Below are positions 34,819 to 44,101 of a DNA stretch of 64,000 nt, piece by piece. The stretch's first letter is position 1. Every line of letters starts with the position of its first letter. Source of the DNA: Clostridium sp. GTDB taxonomy: Bacteria; Cyanobacteriota; Vampirovibrionia; Gastranaerophilales; Gastranaerophilaceae. The notes below the pieces were generated by a model. The model worked only from the letters and a program-made list of their open reading frames with translations, was not told the origin of the DNA and made no database searches. Made by a program: the position numbers and the translations under genes. The stretch is from the NCBI GenBank assembly GCA_018362895.1, contig JAHALR010000005.1:21394-85393 (forward strand), in the 5' to 3' direction.

Positions 34819-36156
34819 ATGAAAATTGCATTGATAATGCCAAAAGGTAATACATATTCATTTAATAATCGTTCGGTATTTTTTAAGTATATGCCGGACT
34901 GTCTGACAATGGGAATGTTATTTGCGATTATTAAAAAATCCTTTCCGGAAATAGAACTGGAACTTTATGATGAAACTGTTGAGAACTTTGACAAAGAGAA
35001 AATAAAAGCTGATCTTGTCGGAATTTCATCGATGACATCAACTTTTAACAAAGCCGTGGAATATGCAAAATATTTTAAAAGTAAAAATATACCTGTTTTT
35101 GTAGGCGGTGTGCATGCGACTCTATGTCCGGAGGAATGTGCTCTTTATTTTGATAGCGTTATTTCAGGTCTGGCTAATGAAAGTTTGCCTAAGTTAATTT
35201 CAGATTTTAAAAACGGTGATATGAAACGGATATATTATCAGCCTGAAGATATGTCTTTTGTGAATTTTGTACAACCTGAAAGAAATATCTATGAAAAGAA
35301 ACATTTTCTCGGTACTGAATTGAATATGGTACAAGCTACATACGGATGTACAAATGTATGTGAATTTTGTGTTCAACCTTATGTATGTTGTGGGTATCAT
35401 CAACGTCCTGTTGATGATGTTATTGAAGAAATAAAAGAAATAAAAGATACATACATTGAATTTACTGATCCAAATTTATCTAAAGATGAAGAATATTTGT
35501 TTGAATTGTGTGAAAAGCTTAAGCCATTGAATAAAAGTTGGTTTGCTCCCATGACAATAGCCATAGCAAAAAATGAAAATTTGCTTTCTGTTCTTAAAGC
35601 TTCAGGATGTGAAGGTGTTCTGATTGGTTTTGAGTCGGTAAGCTCAGCATCAATAATGGCTATTAAAAAAGGCTTCAATCAAACAGATGAATATAAAAGT
35701 GCAGTAAAAAAGATTCATGACTATGGTATCAAAGTTACGGGAAGTTTTGTTCTTGGGCTTGATGGTGATGATGAGTCACTTGTGCAAAACACGCTGAATT
35801 TTGTGAATGATGCTCATATTGATTATGTCAGATATACTATTAATACGCCCTATCCCGGAACTTCTTATTATAAAAAAATGAAAGAGGAGGGACGAATTAT
35901 CGAAAATAATTATGCATTGTATGATTGTCAAAATTGCGTAATCAAACCTTTGAAACTCTCTTCGGAAGCTGTTGAAAAAATGCATAAAATGTTGTGGAAA
36001 AAGTCCTATTCTTTGATAAATATTATAAAACGGCTTTCTTATATTAAGCCTTTTGGCAAAAGGTTGAAGGAAGTTATTAAAAATTATATATTTGGAAAAG
36101 TTTATATAAAAATGATTTTTAAAGACAAAGAATTTATAAAAAATATTAAAATATAA
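34819..36156 (+). CDS. B12-binding radical SAM protein
   Basis: A 445-residue enzyme. Residues 1-130 form a cobalamin-binding-like domain (ALIMPKG start, VGISSMTSTFNKAVE, FVGGVHATLCPEE) followed by the radical SAM core with the 4Fe-4S ligands Cys177, Cys181 and Cys184 in CTNVCEFC. SGCEGVLIGFESVS near residue 273 and the DYGIKVTGSFVLGLDGD motif near 304 are normal for the BATS-less B12-radical SAM class. Such proteins methylate unreactive carbons or rearrange lipids and glycans. The last 60 residues are basic and helical. It is monocistronic; the substrate is unknown. Confidence 0.88.
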   Translation: MKIALIMPKGNTYSFNNRSVFFKYMPDCLTMGMLFAIIKKSFPEIELELYDETVENFDKEKIKADLVGISSMTSTFNKAVEYAKYFKSKNIPVFVGGVHATLCPEECALYFDSVISGLANESLPKLISDFKNGDMKRIYYQPEDMSFVNFVQPERNIYEKKHFLGTELNMVQATYGCTNVCEFCVQPYVCCGYHQRPVDDVIEEIKEIKDTYIEFTDPNLSKDEEYLFELCEKLKPLNKSWFAPMTIAIAKNENLLSVLKASGCEGVLIGFESVSSASIMAIKKGFNQTDEYKSAVKKIHDYGIKVTGSFVLGLDGDDESLVQNTLNFVNDAHIDYVRYTINTPYPGTSYYKKMKEEGRIIENNYALYDCQNCVIKPLKLSSEAVEKMHKMLWKKSYSLINIIKRLSYIKPFGKRLKEVIKNYIFGKVYIKMIFKDKEFIKNIKI

Positions 36157-36216
36157 TGTGAGAGTTAATTTTGTAAAAAACTGGACTTCTGACATGGCTG
36201 ATTTAAAATTGATGTT

Positions 36217-37161
36217 ATGAAAAAGATTATTTCAATTTTTTTATTACTTAGCCTTTTTTCAATACATTTTTCAAGTGCTTATGCTTTGGATGATGAACTT
36301 CCGGAATTGCCGACGCTTCCGTCTCTTGAAATATATACAGACGGTCCGATTGATGCATTTTCTCCATCTGAGACGCCTGCCCAAATTGCACCTAAAAAAC
36401 CTCAGCAGACAACTGGACAGGCTTCGTCTTCAAATACATCAAAGCCTGTTGTAAAGCCTTCAACGAAGCCTGCTTCTAAGCCTCCAACAAAGTCATCGAA
36501 AACACCTGCGAAGAATCCATCAAAATCTGTTGTTAATAACACTAAAAACAGTTATTACAAAAATAATTTAAAAAATTCTTATGTTGTTCCAAAGGGTAAA
36601 AAATTCAAGGTTAGACTTGCTCAATCTATATCCAGCAATACTCCCGAAGGAACGAGAATCTCTTTCAAAAGTGTATATCCTGAAACCTCCAGATATATTA
36701 CAATTCCGACGGGAACAATTTTTAAAGGCAGAATAACAGATTCTCACCCTCCTTATATTACGGGTAATGGCGGTTTAATTGTTATAAATGTTGATCAGAT
36801 GATTTATAACGGACGTGCTTATGAAATAGATGCAAAAGTCAGTGTTGCAAATGGCAAAAGAATATTTTTCAATAATATAAAAGGAAAACGCATGTATTTT
36901 CAAAGCATTCCTAAAGCAATGAGACCCGGCACAAAATTCTTCAAAAAAATGTGGCGAGTTACATGCAATCTTGCAAAAAATGAAAGCGGCGTAGAAATCA
37001 TTCTTACACCGTTCTCATTAATTACAGGCACATTGGTTTATGCCGTTAACCTTGTAGCATCTCCTGTGTTAGCAATTTTTTATAAAGGGAAATCAATAAC
37101 TATTCCGGCTGATTCACAGTTTACCATACAGCTTCGTGAGGATGTGCACATACTGAAATAA
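36217..37161 (+). CDS. Secreted protein with proline-rich linker and beta-rich C-terminal domain
   Basis: A 314-residue exported protein. A Sec signal peptide (1-24, ending AYA) is followed by about 75 residues of low-complexity linker rich in Pro, Lys, Ser and Thr. The C-terminal domain (about 125-314) begins VVPKGKKFKVRLAQSISSN and contains ITIPTGTIFKGRI, the pattern of a beta-barrel of the VirB10/TrbI type, and ends with ITIPADSQFTIQL. Near residue 262-285 is a hydrophobic stretch, probably a hairpin or membrane contact. The secreted protein encoded at 51663-52427 has the same core and ending, so the two are paralogues. Function unknown. Confidence 0.7.
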   Translation: MKKIISIFLLLSLFSIHFSSAYALDDELPELPTLPSLEIYTDGPIDAFSPSETPAQIAPKKPQQTTGQASSSNTSKPVVKPSTKPASKPPTKSSKTPAKNPSKSVVNNTKNSYYKNNLKNSYVVPKGKKFKVRLAQSISSNTPEGTRISFKSVYPETSRYITIPTGTIFKGRITDSHPPYITGNGGLIVINVDQMIYNGRAYEIDAKVSVANGKRIFFNNIKGKRMYFQSIPKAMRPGTKFFKKMWRVTCNLAKNESGVEIILTPFSLITGTLVYAVNLVASPVLAIFYKGKSITIPADSQFTIQLREDVHILK

Positions 37162-37170
37162 TTACTGATT

Positions 37171-37479
37171 TTAATTTATTACACAGTTGTTCAGGTATTC
37201 GATAGTGTTGACTTTGTTGTCATACAGGTATTTCAAAAAGTCCAGATGTTCTCTGCTTATTGAAGAAAGTACAAGATTTATTTCGAAGCCGTCTGAACAA
37301 AACGGTTCATAATCATAAATAACATAGCTGTTATATTTACTTTTCCATTCTTTTCTTTCAATTTTGCAGTTGTTTTCAGCAGCAATATCTTCAACCCAGG
37401 GCAGAAGTTCTTTACTGATATTATTAAATTCTATCTGGTGTCTCTGATTTGTCCCGTCAGTATATCTTTCTGTAAGCAT
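37171..37479 (-). CDS. Unknown small protein
   Basis: A 102-residue predicted soluble protein with no motif I know. It has two cysteines separated in the sequence and a mixed alpha/beta composition. ATG 37479 is preceded by GAGAGGAG at about 8 bases, which supports expression. It is convergent with the secreted protein gene upstream of it and divergent from metX. Confidence 0.55.
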   Translation of the reverse strand: MLTERYTDGTNQRHQIEFNNISKELLPWVEDIAAENNCKIERKEWKSKYNSYVIYDYEPFCSDGFEINLVLSSISREHLDFLKYLYDNKVNTIEYLNNCVIN

Positions 37480-37696
37480 TTTTTATGACTCCTCTCAAAT
37501 TATATTCCTTCAGACTTCTATTACAGAAATCTTCATCAAGGACTATTCATTGTTAGTGTAAAGGTCTTTTGCGAAATATAAAATAGACCAATGTATAATA
37601 AATTGTTGTAAAAAAGTGCAATCTTTTTTATTGAAGAAAACAAATGTGATTAAACTTTGTGATATTATTGACCTAAATTATCAGGAGATTTTATTT

Positions 37697-38845
37697 GTGA
37701 AAAATTTTGAAAATTCAGCAGGCATAGTAGAAACAAAGTATTTTACGATAGATGAAAAAATTAAACTAGAGTCCGGTGTTGAATTTGGTCCTATACAGGT
37801 GGCTTACGAAACTTATGGTGAGCTTAATGAAAGAAAGGATAATGCAATTTTACTTTTGCATGCGTTGACAGGAGATGCTCATGCTGCGGGTTATCATTCA
37901 AATACGGATAAAAAACCCGGCTGGTGGGACGATATGGTTGGTCCGGGCAAGGCTTTTGATACTTCAAAATATTTTGTTATTTCTTCAAATATGCTTGGAG
38001 GCTGTTCTGGTACAACAGGTCCCTGTTCAGTGAATCCTGAAACAGGCAAACCTTATGGTTTAAGCTTTCCTGTTATTACAATAGAAGATGCAGTTAAAGT
38101 TCAAAAAAAACTTGTTGATTTTTTAGGAGTGAAAAAACTCATTGTAGCAGGCGGTTCAATGGGTGGAATGCAGGCTCTTGAATGGGCGATTACAAATTCT
38201 GATATGGTGGTTGGGACAATAATTATTGCTTCAACAAGCAGACTCACTGCACAGGGAATTGCATTTAATGCTGTTGGACGAAATGCAATTTTGTCTGATC
38301 CTGATTTTAATGGCGGTGATTATTATGATAAGGATAAGCAGCCTGAAAGAGGTCTGGCCATTGCGAGAATGGTAGGACATATAACCTATCTTTGCGAAGA
38401 ATCTATGCACAATAAATTTGGCAGAAGATTTCAGGATAAAGACAAACCCAATTTTGATTTTAATATAGATTTTCAGGTTGAAAGCTATCTTGAACACCAG
38501 GGACAGGTCTTTGTTGACAGATTTGATGCAAACAGTTACCTTTACATTACAAAAGCTGTGGACTATTTTGATTTGGCTCAAAAACACGGCTCTTTGCAAA
38601 AAGCATTTGAAAAAACAAATTCGAGATTTCTTGTTATGTCATTTACAAGTGATTGGCTTTTTCCTACTGCACAATCAAAAGAAATTGTTCATGCACTGAT
38701 TAAAGCAGGTAGAGATGTTTCTTTCTGTGAAATAGAGTCACCGTGTGGACATGATGCATTTTTGCTGGAGTTTGAAACACAAACAAAAATTGTTAAAAGT
38801 TTTTTGTCAAAAACTAATAAGAAAAATGGAGATGGGGATGACTAA
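37697..38845 (+). CDS. metX: Homoserine O-acetyltransferase (MetX)
   Basis: An alpha/beta-hydrolase of 382 residues that acetylates homoserine for methionine synthesis. The nucleophile elbow AGGSMGGMQALEW gives catalytic Ser154; NMLGGCSGTTGPCS near residue 99 is the MetX oxyanion region, and the C-terminal ESPCGHDAFLLE holds the catalytic His. Start: GTG 37697, with AGGAGA 8 bases upstream; an in-frame TTG at 37616 has no ribosome-binding site. metW follows with an 8-base overlap, the standard metX-metW pair. Confidence 0.95.
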   Translation: MKNFENSAGIVETKYFTIDEKIKLESGVEFGPIQVAYETYGELNERKDNAILLLHALTGDAHAAGYHSNTDKKPGWWDDMVGPGKAFDTSKYFVISSNMLGGCSGTTGPCSVNPETGKPYGLSFPVITIEDAVKVQKKLVDFLGVKKLIVAGGSMGGMQALEWAITNSDMVVGTIIIASTSRLTAQGIAFNAVGRNAILSDPDFNGGDYYDKDKQPERGLAIARMVGHITYLCEESMHNKFGRRFQDKDKPNFDFNIDFQVESYLEHQGQVFVDRFDANSYLYITKAVDYFDLAQKHGSLQKAFEKTNSRFLVMSFTSDWLFPTAQSKEIVHALIKAGRDVSFCEIESPCGHDAFLLEFETQTKIVKSFLSKTNKKNGDGDD

Positions 38846-39452
38846 TATAAAAGATGCTCTTCATTTAAATTATTCAATCATTACACAAAACATAGAATCA
38901 GGTGCAAAGATTCTTGATTTAGGCTGTGGTGAGGGTGATTTGTTAAAAATGTTGATAGATGAAAAAAACTGCACTGGTTCAGGCATAGAAATAAATCAAC
39001 AGAACGTAATTAAAAGTATTCAAAAAGGTCTTTCTATTGTCCAGGGGGATATTGATGAAGGATTGAAAGAATTTTCAGAAAACGAATATGATTATGTTAT
39101 TCTTAATCAAACCCTTCAATCTACTGAAAAACCTGATTATGTAATTGAAGAAATGCTTCGTGTCGGAAAAAAAGTTGTGGTCAGTTTTCCGAACTTTGGG
39201 TATTGGAGAGTTCGTTTTTATCTTTTTTTCAGGGGCAGAATGCCAAAGTCCAAAATGCTTCCTTTTTGTTGGTATGATACTCCAAATATTCATCTTTTAA
39301 CCGTTAATGATTTTTTTGATTTTTGCAAAGATAGAAAGATAGATATTCAAAAATCAGTTTATATAAAAAGAGGGTGTATTAGCAAGAATCCTTTAACAAA
39401 GTTTTTGACTAATTTTCTTTGTGAAGAAGCTGTCTTTATTATTAAAAGATAA
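38838..39452 (+). CDS. metW: MetW methyltransferase-like protein
   Basis: A 204-residue class I methyltransferase fold protein of the MetW family: ILDLGCGEGDLLKML (motif I), GSGIEI, then ILNQTLQSTEKPD and FPNFGYWRVRFYLFFRGRMP, the latter very characteristic of MetW. MetW is required with MetX for efficient homoserine acetylation in several bacteria. The start ATG 38838 is preferred over the ATGs at 38826 and 38832 because GGAG precedes it by 6 bases and it gives the family's usual beginning. Both genes lie in the cytosolic methionine pathway. Confidence 0.93.
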   Translation: MTNIKDALHLNYSIITQNIESGAKILDLGCGEGDLLKMLIDEKNCTGSGIEINQQNVIKSIQKGLSIVQGDIDEGLKEFSENEYDYVILNQTLQSTEKPDYVIEEMLRVGKKVVVSFPNFGYWRVRFYLFFRGRMPKSKMLPFCWYDTPNIHLLTVNDFFDFCKDRKIDIQKSVYIKRGCISKNPLTKFLTNFLCEEAVFIIKR

Positions 39453-40892
39453 TTACAGTTTTGTACCTGTTGCTTTGTATAAAGTCATATAATCTATTAA
39501 CCTCTGGGCTTTTGAATTATCTTTCTCATTTTGCAAAGATAAAACATTTTCTTCATATTGAATCATTTGCAGGTATGACATTATTCCTGCATTATATCTT
39601 TCTCTTATTAATCCGAAATTCTGCTTTTCAAGATTAAGTTTTTTGTTGTTATCTTTGTCTTTTTGGGTGTCATATTTTATCATGCATAAGGAATCGTTAA
39701 TTTCTTGAATAGCTTTCAAATCAACCTGTTTATAATTTTCAAAAAGCTCTTCAAATTGTATTTTTTTTATTCTCAGATTTGCGGTAAGTTTGCCTCCGGT
39801 ATAGAGTTTTTGTACAGCTGCAACACCAACAAAGGCTGCAATATTTTCCCAGTCAAAAAGACCTTTTAATCTTAAAGAGTTATAACCCACAGAGCCGAAA
39901 ATAGGAATGTTTGGCAGAAACTCTTTTCTTGCTATTCTTATGTCAATCTTTGCTTTTTTTAATTCTGCTTCTGCTTTCATCAGGTCAGGTCTCATTAATG
40001 CAGCTTCAGAGGAAATACATTCCGGTATTGTGGCTTTGTATTCCAGTGTGTCAAAACTGTTTCTTTTTAGAATACATTCATCACATGGATTTTCTCCAAT
40101 GTATACAGCCAGCTGGTGAAGATAAAGTGCTCTTTGTTTTTTTAAGTCGCTGAGCTCTATTAATGCTATTGTATGAAGCTTATCAGTATAAGTAACATCA
40201 TATGTTGAAGCCAGCCCTGCAAGATTTCTGTCTTTTGTTAAAAGATAAATTTTCTCCCTTATGGCAGCTATTTTTGTCTGGGTTTCAATTAATTTATCCA
40301 GTTTGATTATGTTTACATAAAGTGAAGCAACATCCGAAGCCATTGATATGTATGCTGCTTTTTCTTCGTATTCGATTGCTTCTTTTTGTTTTTTTGCAGA
40401 TTTTGTTTTGTCATGATTTTTCAAAAAGATATCAGCTTCATAAGTTGCAAAAAGAGGTATATTGTAAATGTTAGTTCTCGTTGTACTGAATCTTATGTCC
40501 TCAAGCTGGTTTCCACCTGCTGTTTTTAATCTTAAAAATGTAGGAACTATCATAAGCTTGGGCAATTCGTCAGAAATTGAGGATTTTACAAGCTGTCTGT
40601 ATTCTTCAGTTCGTAAAGCAGCTTTTTTTAGGTCATGATTTTTTTCTATTGCTCTGTAAATATACTCTTTTATTAAAGGATCTGAAAAATTGTCCCACCA
40701 ATTAATATTTATAGATGTAAGCCTGTAATCACAAACACAGCCATACTCAGAAATGCAAGTAAGCACTGCGCTTTTTTTTTGAAGTCTGTCTGTTTTTAGT
40801 TCTTTTATTCCGGCATATACTGGGCTGATACGCATACTCAAAATACATAATATAATTGTACAAATTTTTGTTTTTAAACTTCTATCAGCCAT
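39453..40892 (-). CDS. Outer-membrane efflux protein (TolC/NodT-like)
   Basis: A 479-residue outer-membrane factor. A signal peptide (about 1-27, ending VYA) precedes two OEP repeats, each of about 200 residues with long helices, e.g. RTEEYRQLVKSS and EKAAYISMASDVASLYVNI; the second repeat ends NAGIMSYLQMIQYEENVLSLQ. The NWWDNF segment near residue 59 is typical of the CusC/OprM branch (W-W-x-x-F-x-D). No lipobox Cys follows the signal peptide, unlike OprM. It is divergent from marR-emrA-emrB and should be its outer-membrane exit channel. It converges with metW, stops adjacent. Confidence 0.88.
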   Translation of the reverse strand: MADRSLKTKICTIILCILSMRISPVYAGIKELKTDRLQKKSAVLTCISEYGCVCDYRLTSININWWDNFSDPLIKEYIYRAIEKNHDLKKAALRTEEYRQLVKSSISDELPKLMIVPTFLRLKTAGGNQLEDIRFSTTRTNIYNIPLFATYEADIFLKNHDKTKSAKKQKEAIEYEEKAAYISMASDVASLYVNIIKLDKLIETQTKIAAIREKIYLLTKDRNLAGLASTYDVTYTDKLHTIALIELSDLKKQRALYLHQLAVYIGENPCDECILKRNSFDTLEYKATIPECISSEAALMRPDLMKAEAELKKAKIDIRIARKEFLPNIPIFGSVGYNSLRLKGLFDWENIAAFVGVAAVQKLYTGGKLTANLRIKKIQFEELFENYKQVDLKAIQEINDSLCMIKYDTQKDKDNNKKLNLEKQNFGLIRERYNAGIMSYLQMIQYEENVLSLQNEKDNSKAQRLIDYMTLYKATGTKL

Positions 40893-40956
40893 TTTGCACC
40901 CTTTTGTCATCTTTTTTCAGGTTGTTTTTTTTAATTAATTATGTTAGCATAGCAAT

Positions 40957-40972
40957 TGTTATCATAATAACA
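40957..40972. promoter_or_regulatory. Candidate MarR operator
   Basis: TGTTAT-CATA-ATAACA, a perfect 6-bp inverted repeat with 4-base spacer, sits between the divergent efflux genes, 19 bases before the marR start. A degenerate half-match (TGTTAGCATAGCAA) lies at about 40942-40955. MarR-type repressors bind AT-rich palindromes of about 16-20 bp in such divergent gaps. Confidence 0.6.
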
Positions 40973-40990
40973 TTTGGACAGGATTTAAAA

Positions 40991-41452
40991 TTGAAAAAAA
41001 TAAAGAACATTGATATAGATTTAGGTTTGGAAATTGCCTTAACATCATCTGTCTATCGTGCAGCAGGACAAAAAACATTGAATCTCCATGGTTTGGATAA
41101 TATCACCCGTGAACAGTTTGGTATATTACTCCTTCTGTCACTGGGTGACGGATTGTATCAAACCCAGATAGCTAATATATTGGGCAAAGATCGTCCTAAT
41201 ATAACAAGAATGATTGATATTTTGGAAACGAATGATTATATCAGAAGAGAAAAGGATGCGAATAATCGCAGAATTTTAAAAGTATATTTGACAGAGAAAG
41301 GCAAAGAAAAAGCAAATCTGGCGAAACCATTGAAAGACAGAATGAATGCTGTTCAATACAGGGGAATGACTGATGAAGAAATTCTTACACTTGTCAGATT
41401 GCTTCAGCAGGTTAGAAAAAATATAGAAGAAGAGTACAAAATAGATATATAA
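40991..41452 (+). CDS. MarR-family transcriptional regulator
   Basis: A 153-residue winged-helix regulator. The recognition region LYQTQIANILGKDRPNITRMIDILETNDYIRREKD and the wing with NNRRILKVYLTEKGKE are classic MarR. TTG 40991 is the best start: AGGA lies 7 bases upstream and no ATG fits, and the long upstream frame is hydrophobic noise crossing the promoter. It is followed by emrA after 10 bases. It likely represses its own operon and the divergent TolC gene by binding the palindrome at 40957. Confidence 0.9.
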   Translation: MKKIKNIDIDLGLEIALTSSVYRAAGQKTLNLHGLDNITREQFGILLLLSLGDGLYQTQIANILGKDRPNITRMIDILETNDYIRREKDANNRRILKVYLTEKGKEKANLAKPLKDRMNAVQYRGMTDEEILTLVRLLQQVRKNIEEEYKIDI

Positions 41453-41462
41453 GGCGGTTAAA

Positions 41463-42485
41463 ATGGAAGAGAATAATCAAGAAGAAGTTTTGGCTTCTAA
41501 AGCAGATAACACCGAGAAAACAAACAAACGCAAAAAAACAAAAAAAGTTGTTAAAAAAAGATTTTTGATACCTTCAATAATTGTATTAATTTTATGTGTT
41601 TTAGGCTGGTTGTATTTTTCATCATTTGAAACAACTGATGATGCTTTTGTGGAAGCACATATAATCAGAATCAGCCCGAAAGTTACCGGTATTATTGATA
41701 AACTTTACATAGATGACAATCAGCACGTAAAAAAAGGTGATTTGTTGTTAACTATTGATGATAGAGATTACAAAACAAAATACGACCAGGCTAAAGCGGC
41801 CTATGAAATGGCTTTGTACAAACAAAAATCAGCTGTTGTTGACAAAGCATCATCTCAGGTTGATATGAATCTTGCAGAAAGAGATTATCAAAGATATCAG
41901 AACCTTTTTGAAAAAGGTGCAGTTTCAAAACAGGAAATGGATAATGCAAAGTCTAAATATGAACTTGCAAAGGCTAAATTTGCAGCAGCACAACAGACTG
42001 TTTTTTCACCGACAAAAAATAAAGTTGCTGATGCTGAATTGAAAAAACTTGAAGCTGCTATGAATCAGGCAAAACTTGAACTTTCATATACAAAGATTTA
42101 TGCTTCAGAAGACGGAAAAATCACTAACCGTTCTGCTGAGGAAGGTGCATTTATAAATGCAGGTGCTCCTTTGTTTTCAATTGTTCCTGACAAAAGATGG
42201 GTTGTTGCTAATTTTAAAGAAACACAGCTTAACAAAATCAGAGTTGGACAAAAAGTAAAAATAAAAGTAGATGCATATCCTCATCTCAAACTTGAAGGAA
42301 AAGTTGATTCTATTCAATCTAGTACTGGTGCAAAAACAAGTATGTTCCCTCCGGAAAATGCTGTGGGCAGTTATGTAAAGGTTGTACAAAGAGTTCCTGT
42401 AAAAATTGTATTTACATCAAAAATAGATCCGCAGTACAGTGTTGAACCGGGTATGAGTGTTGTGCCTAAAGTCTTGGTGAAATAA
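41463..42485 (+). CDS. EmrA/HlyD-family membrane fusion protein
   Basis: A 340-residue periplasmic adaptor. A basic cytoplasmic tail (1-33) precedes one membrane helix (about 36-54, PSIIVLILCVLGWLYF), then the lipoyl half-motifs (VTGIIDKLYIDDNQHVKKGDLL and YASEDGKITNRSAEEGAFINAG) flanking a coiled-coil hairpin near residues 96-200. It joins the inner-membrane DHA2 transporter encoded 3 bases downstream to the outer-membrane factor encoded divergently. Confidence 0.93.
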   Translation: MEENNQEEVLASKADNTEKTNKRKKTKKVVKKRFLIPSIIVLILCVLGWLYFSSFETTDDAFVEAHIIRISPKVTGIIDKLYIDDNQHVKKGDLLLTIDDRDYKTKYDQAKAAYEMALYKQKSAVVDKASSQVDMNLAERDYQRYQNLFEKGAVSKQEMDNAKSKYELAKAKFAAAQQTVFSPTKNKVADAELKKLEAAMNQAKLELSYTKIYASEDGKITNRSAEEGAFINAGAPLFSIVPDKRWVVANFKETQLNKIRVGQKVKIKVDAYPHLKLEGKVDSIQSSTGAKTSMFPPENAVGSYVKVVQRVPVKIVFTSKIDPQYSVEPGMSVVPKVLVK

Positions 42486-42488
42486 TAA

Positions 42489-44084
42489 ATGTCAGAAACA
42501 GAAATAACAGCGGAAGAAAATTGGAAACCTTCGCGAAATCCATGGTATAGTGCAGGTGCAGTTATGCTTACAATCTTTATGGTTGTATTGGACTCATCAA
42601 TTGCTAATGTTGCTTTGCCTCATATTGCAGGTTCTTTCTCTGCGACAAGAGATGAATCTACCTGGGTTTTGACTAGTTATCTGGTTGCCAATGGTGTAAT
42701 TATTCCTTCTACTGCCTGGTTTTCAACACTTCTCGGCAGAAAGAATTTTCTTCTTCTGTCTACATTTTTGTTCACAATTGCTTCTGCTCTTTGTGGAATG
42801 GCAACAAGTATGACAATGCTTATTATTGCACGTGTAATTCAAGGGATTGGTGGCGGTGCTATTATGCCTATTTCTCAAGCTGTAATGATGGAGGAGTTTC
42901 CTCCTGAAGAGCGCGGTGTTGCTATGTCTGTTTTTGGATTTGGTGTTATTTTTGCGCCTATTATAGGTCCTACTCTGGGTGGATGGATTACTGATACTTA
43001 TTCTTGGCATTGGATATTTCTTATAAATGTTCCGGTTGGTTTTATTTCTTTATGGTTAATAAAAAAATATATTGAAGATCCTCCTTATGCCAGAAAGGGA
43101 AAAGTAAAGTCAGTTGATTATATGGGCTTTATTTTGCTTATAATATGGCTTTTTGTATTACAGATTATTTTGGATAACGGTCAAAAATCGGACTGGTTTG
43201 GTTCAAGCTGGGTAAGATGGTCAGCAACTGTTGTTGCTGTAACATTTATTGCTTTTATTATTAGAGAGCTTATTATAAAAGAGCCGATAGTTGATTTAAA
43301 AGTTTTTAAAGATAAAAACTTTGCAATAGGAACAGTGCTGCATTTTGTCATAGGTGCTGTTTTGTATTCTACTCTTGCTATTCTTCCATTGTTCTTGCAA
43401 CAATTAATGGGATATACTGCGACTTTGAGCGGGTTAGCTATCAGTCCCCGAGGTTTTGGTTCGCTGACGGGTCTTGTTATATGTGCTTTTTTAGCAAATA
43501 GAGTTGATCAACGATGGGTTATTGCAGTTGGTATGCTTATTTTGGCTTTCTCTAATATACTCTTTGGAACTTTGAATCTACAAATCTCTATGGGGAATAT
43601 TATTCTTCCAAATATAATATGCGGTGTTGCTTTTTCAATGGTTATGATTCCTTTAATGACAATAGCTTTTGTTACACTGAAAAACAGCCAGATGACAAAT
43701 GCAACAGGTGTATTTAATCTTGCTAAAAGTGTAGGTGGCGCGATAGGAACTTCGGCTGTATCGACAATGGTTTCCAGAATGAGTCAGGTGCACCAGACTC
43801 ATTTGATTAGAAATTTGACATATTCCCATTCAGGGTTTGTTGAAAAATTAAATGCAATGCAATCAGGTATTGCTATGCTCTCAGGCAACGCACTTTCTGC
43901 TGCTAAAGCTAATGTTGTTGTATATAAACAGCTTATTCAACAATCTACACTATTGGCTTATATGGATTGTTTTAAGATTTATGCTCTTATTCTTGTTGCT
44001 TTAACTCCACTAATTTTCCTATTCCAAAAAGTTAAATATAAGAAAAACAAACAAACTGAAGTAAAACCCGTGTATAATAAATAA
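42489..44084 (+). CDS. EmrB/QacA-family (DHA2) multidrug transporter
   Basis: A 531-residue MFS protein with 14 hydrophobic helices. DHA2 motifs are visible: motif D1-like VLDSSIANVALPHIAGSF near residue 33, then VIQGIGGGAIMPISQAVMM (motif B region near 117) and FGFGVIFAPIIGPTLGGWI (antiporter motif C near 152). It exports drugs or fatty acids and bile-like compounds by proton exchange, through EmrA and TolC. Directly follows emrA by 3 bases. A bile or fatty acid role would suit a gut habitat but is only inference. Confidence 0.93.
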   Translation: MSETEITAEENWKPSRNPWYSAGAVMLTIFMVVLDSSIANVALPHIAGSFSATRDESTWVLTSYLVANGVIIPSTAWFSTLLGRKNFLLLSTFLFTIASALCGMATSMTMLIIARVIQGIGGGAIMPISQAVMMEEFPPEERGVAMSVFGFGVIFAPIIGPTLGGWITDTYSWHWIFLINVPVGFISLWLIKKYIEDPPYARKGKVKSVDYMGFILLIIWLFVLQIILDNGQKSDWFGSSWVRWSATVVAVTFIAFIIRELIIKEPIVDLKVFKDKNFAIGTVLHFVIGAVLYSTLAILPLFLQQLMGYTATLSGLAISPRGFGSLTGLVICAFLANRVDQRWVIAVGMLILAFSNILFGTLNLQISMGNIILPNIICGVAFSMVMIPLMTIAFVTLKNSQMTNATGVFNLAKSVGGAIGTSAVSTMVSRMSQVHQTHLIRNLTYSHSGFVEKLNAMQSGIAMLSGNALSAAKANVVVYKQLIQQSTLLAYMDCFKIYALILVALTPLIFLFQKVKYKKNKQTEVKPVYNK

Positions 44085-44101
44085 AAAAACGGAGTTTTGT
44101 C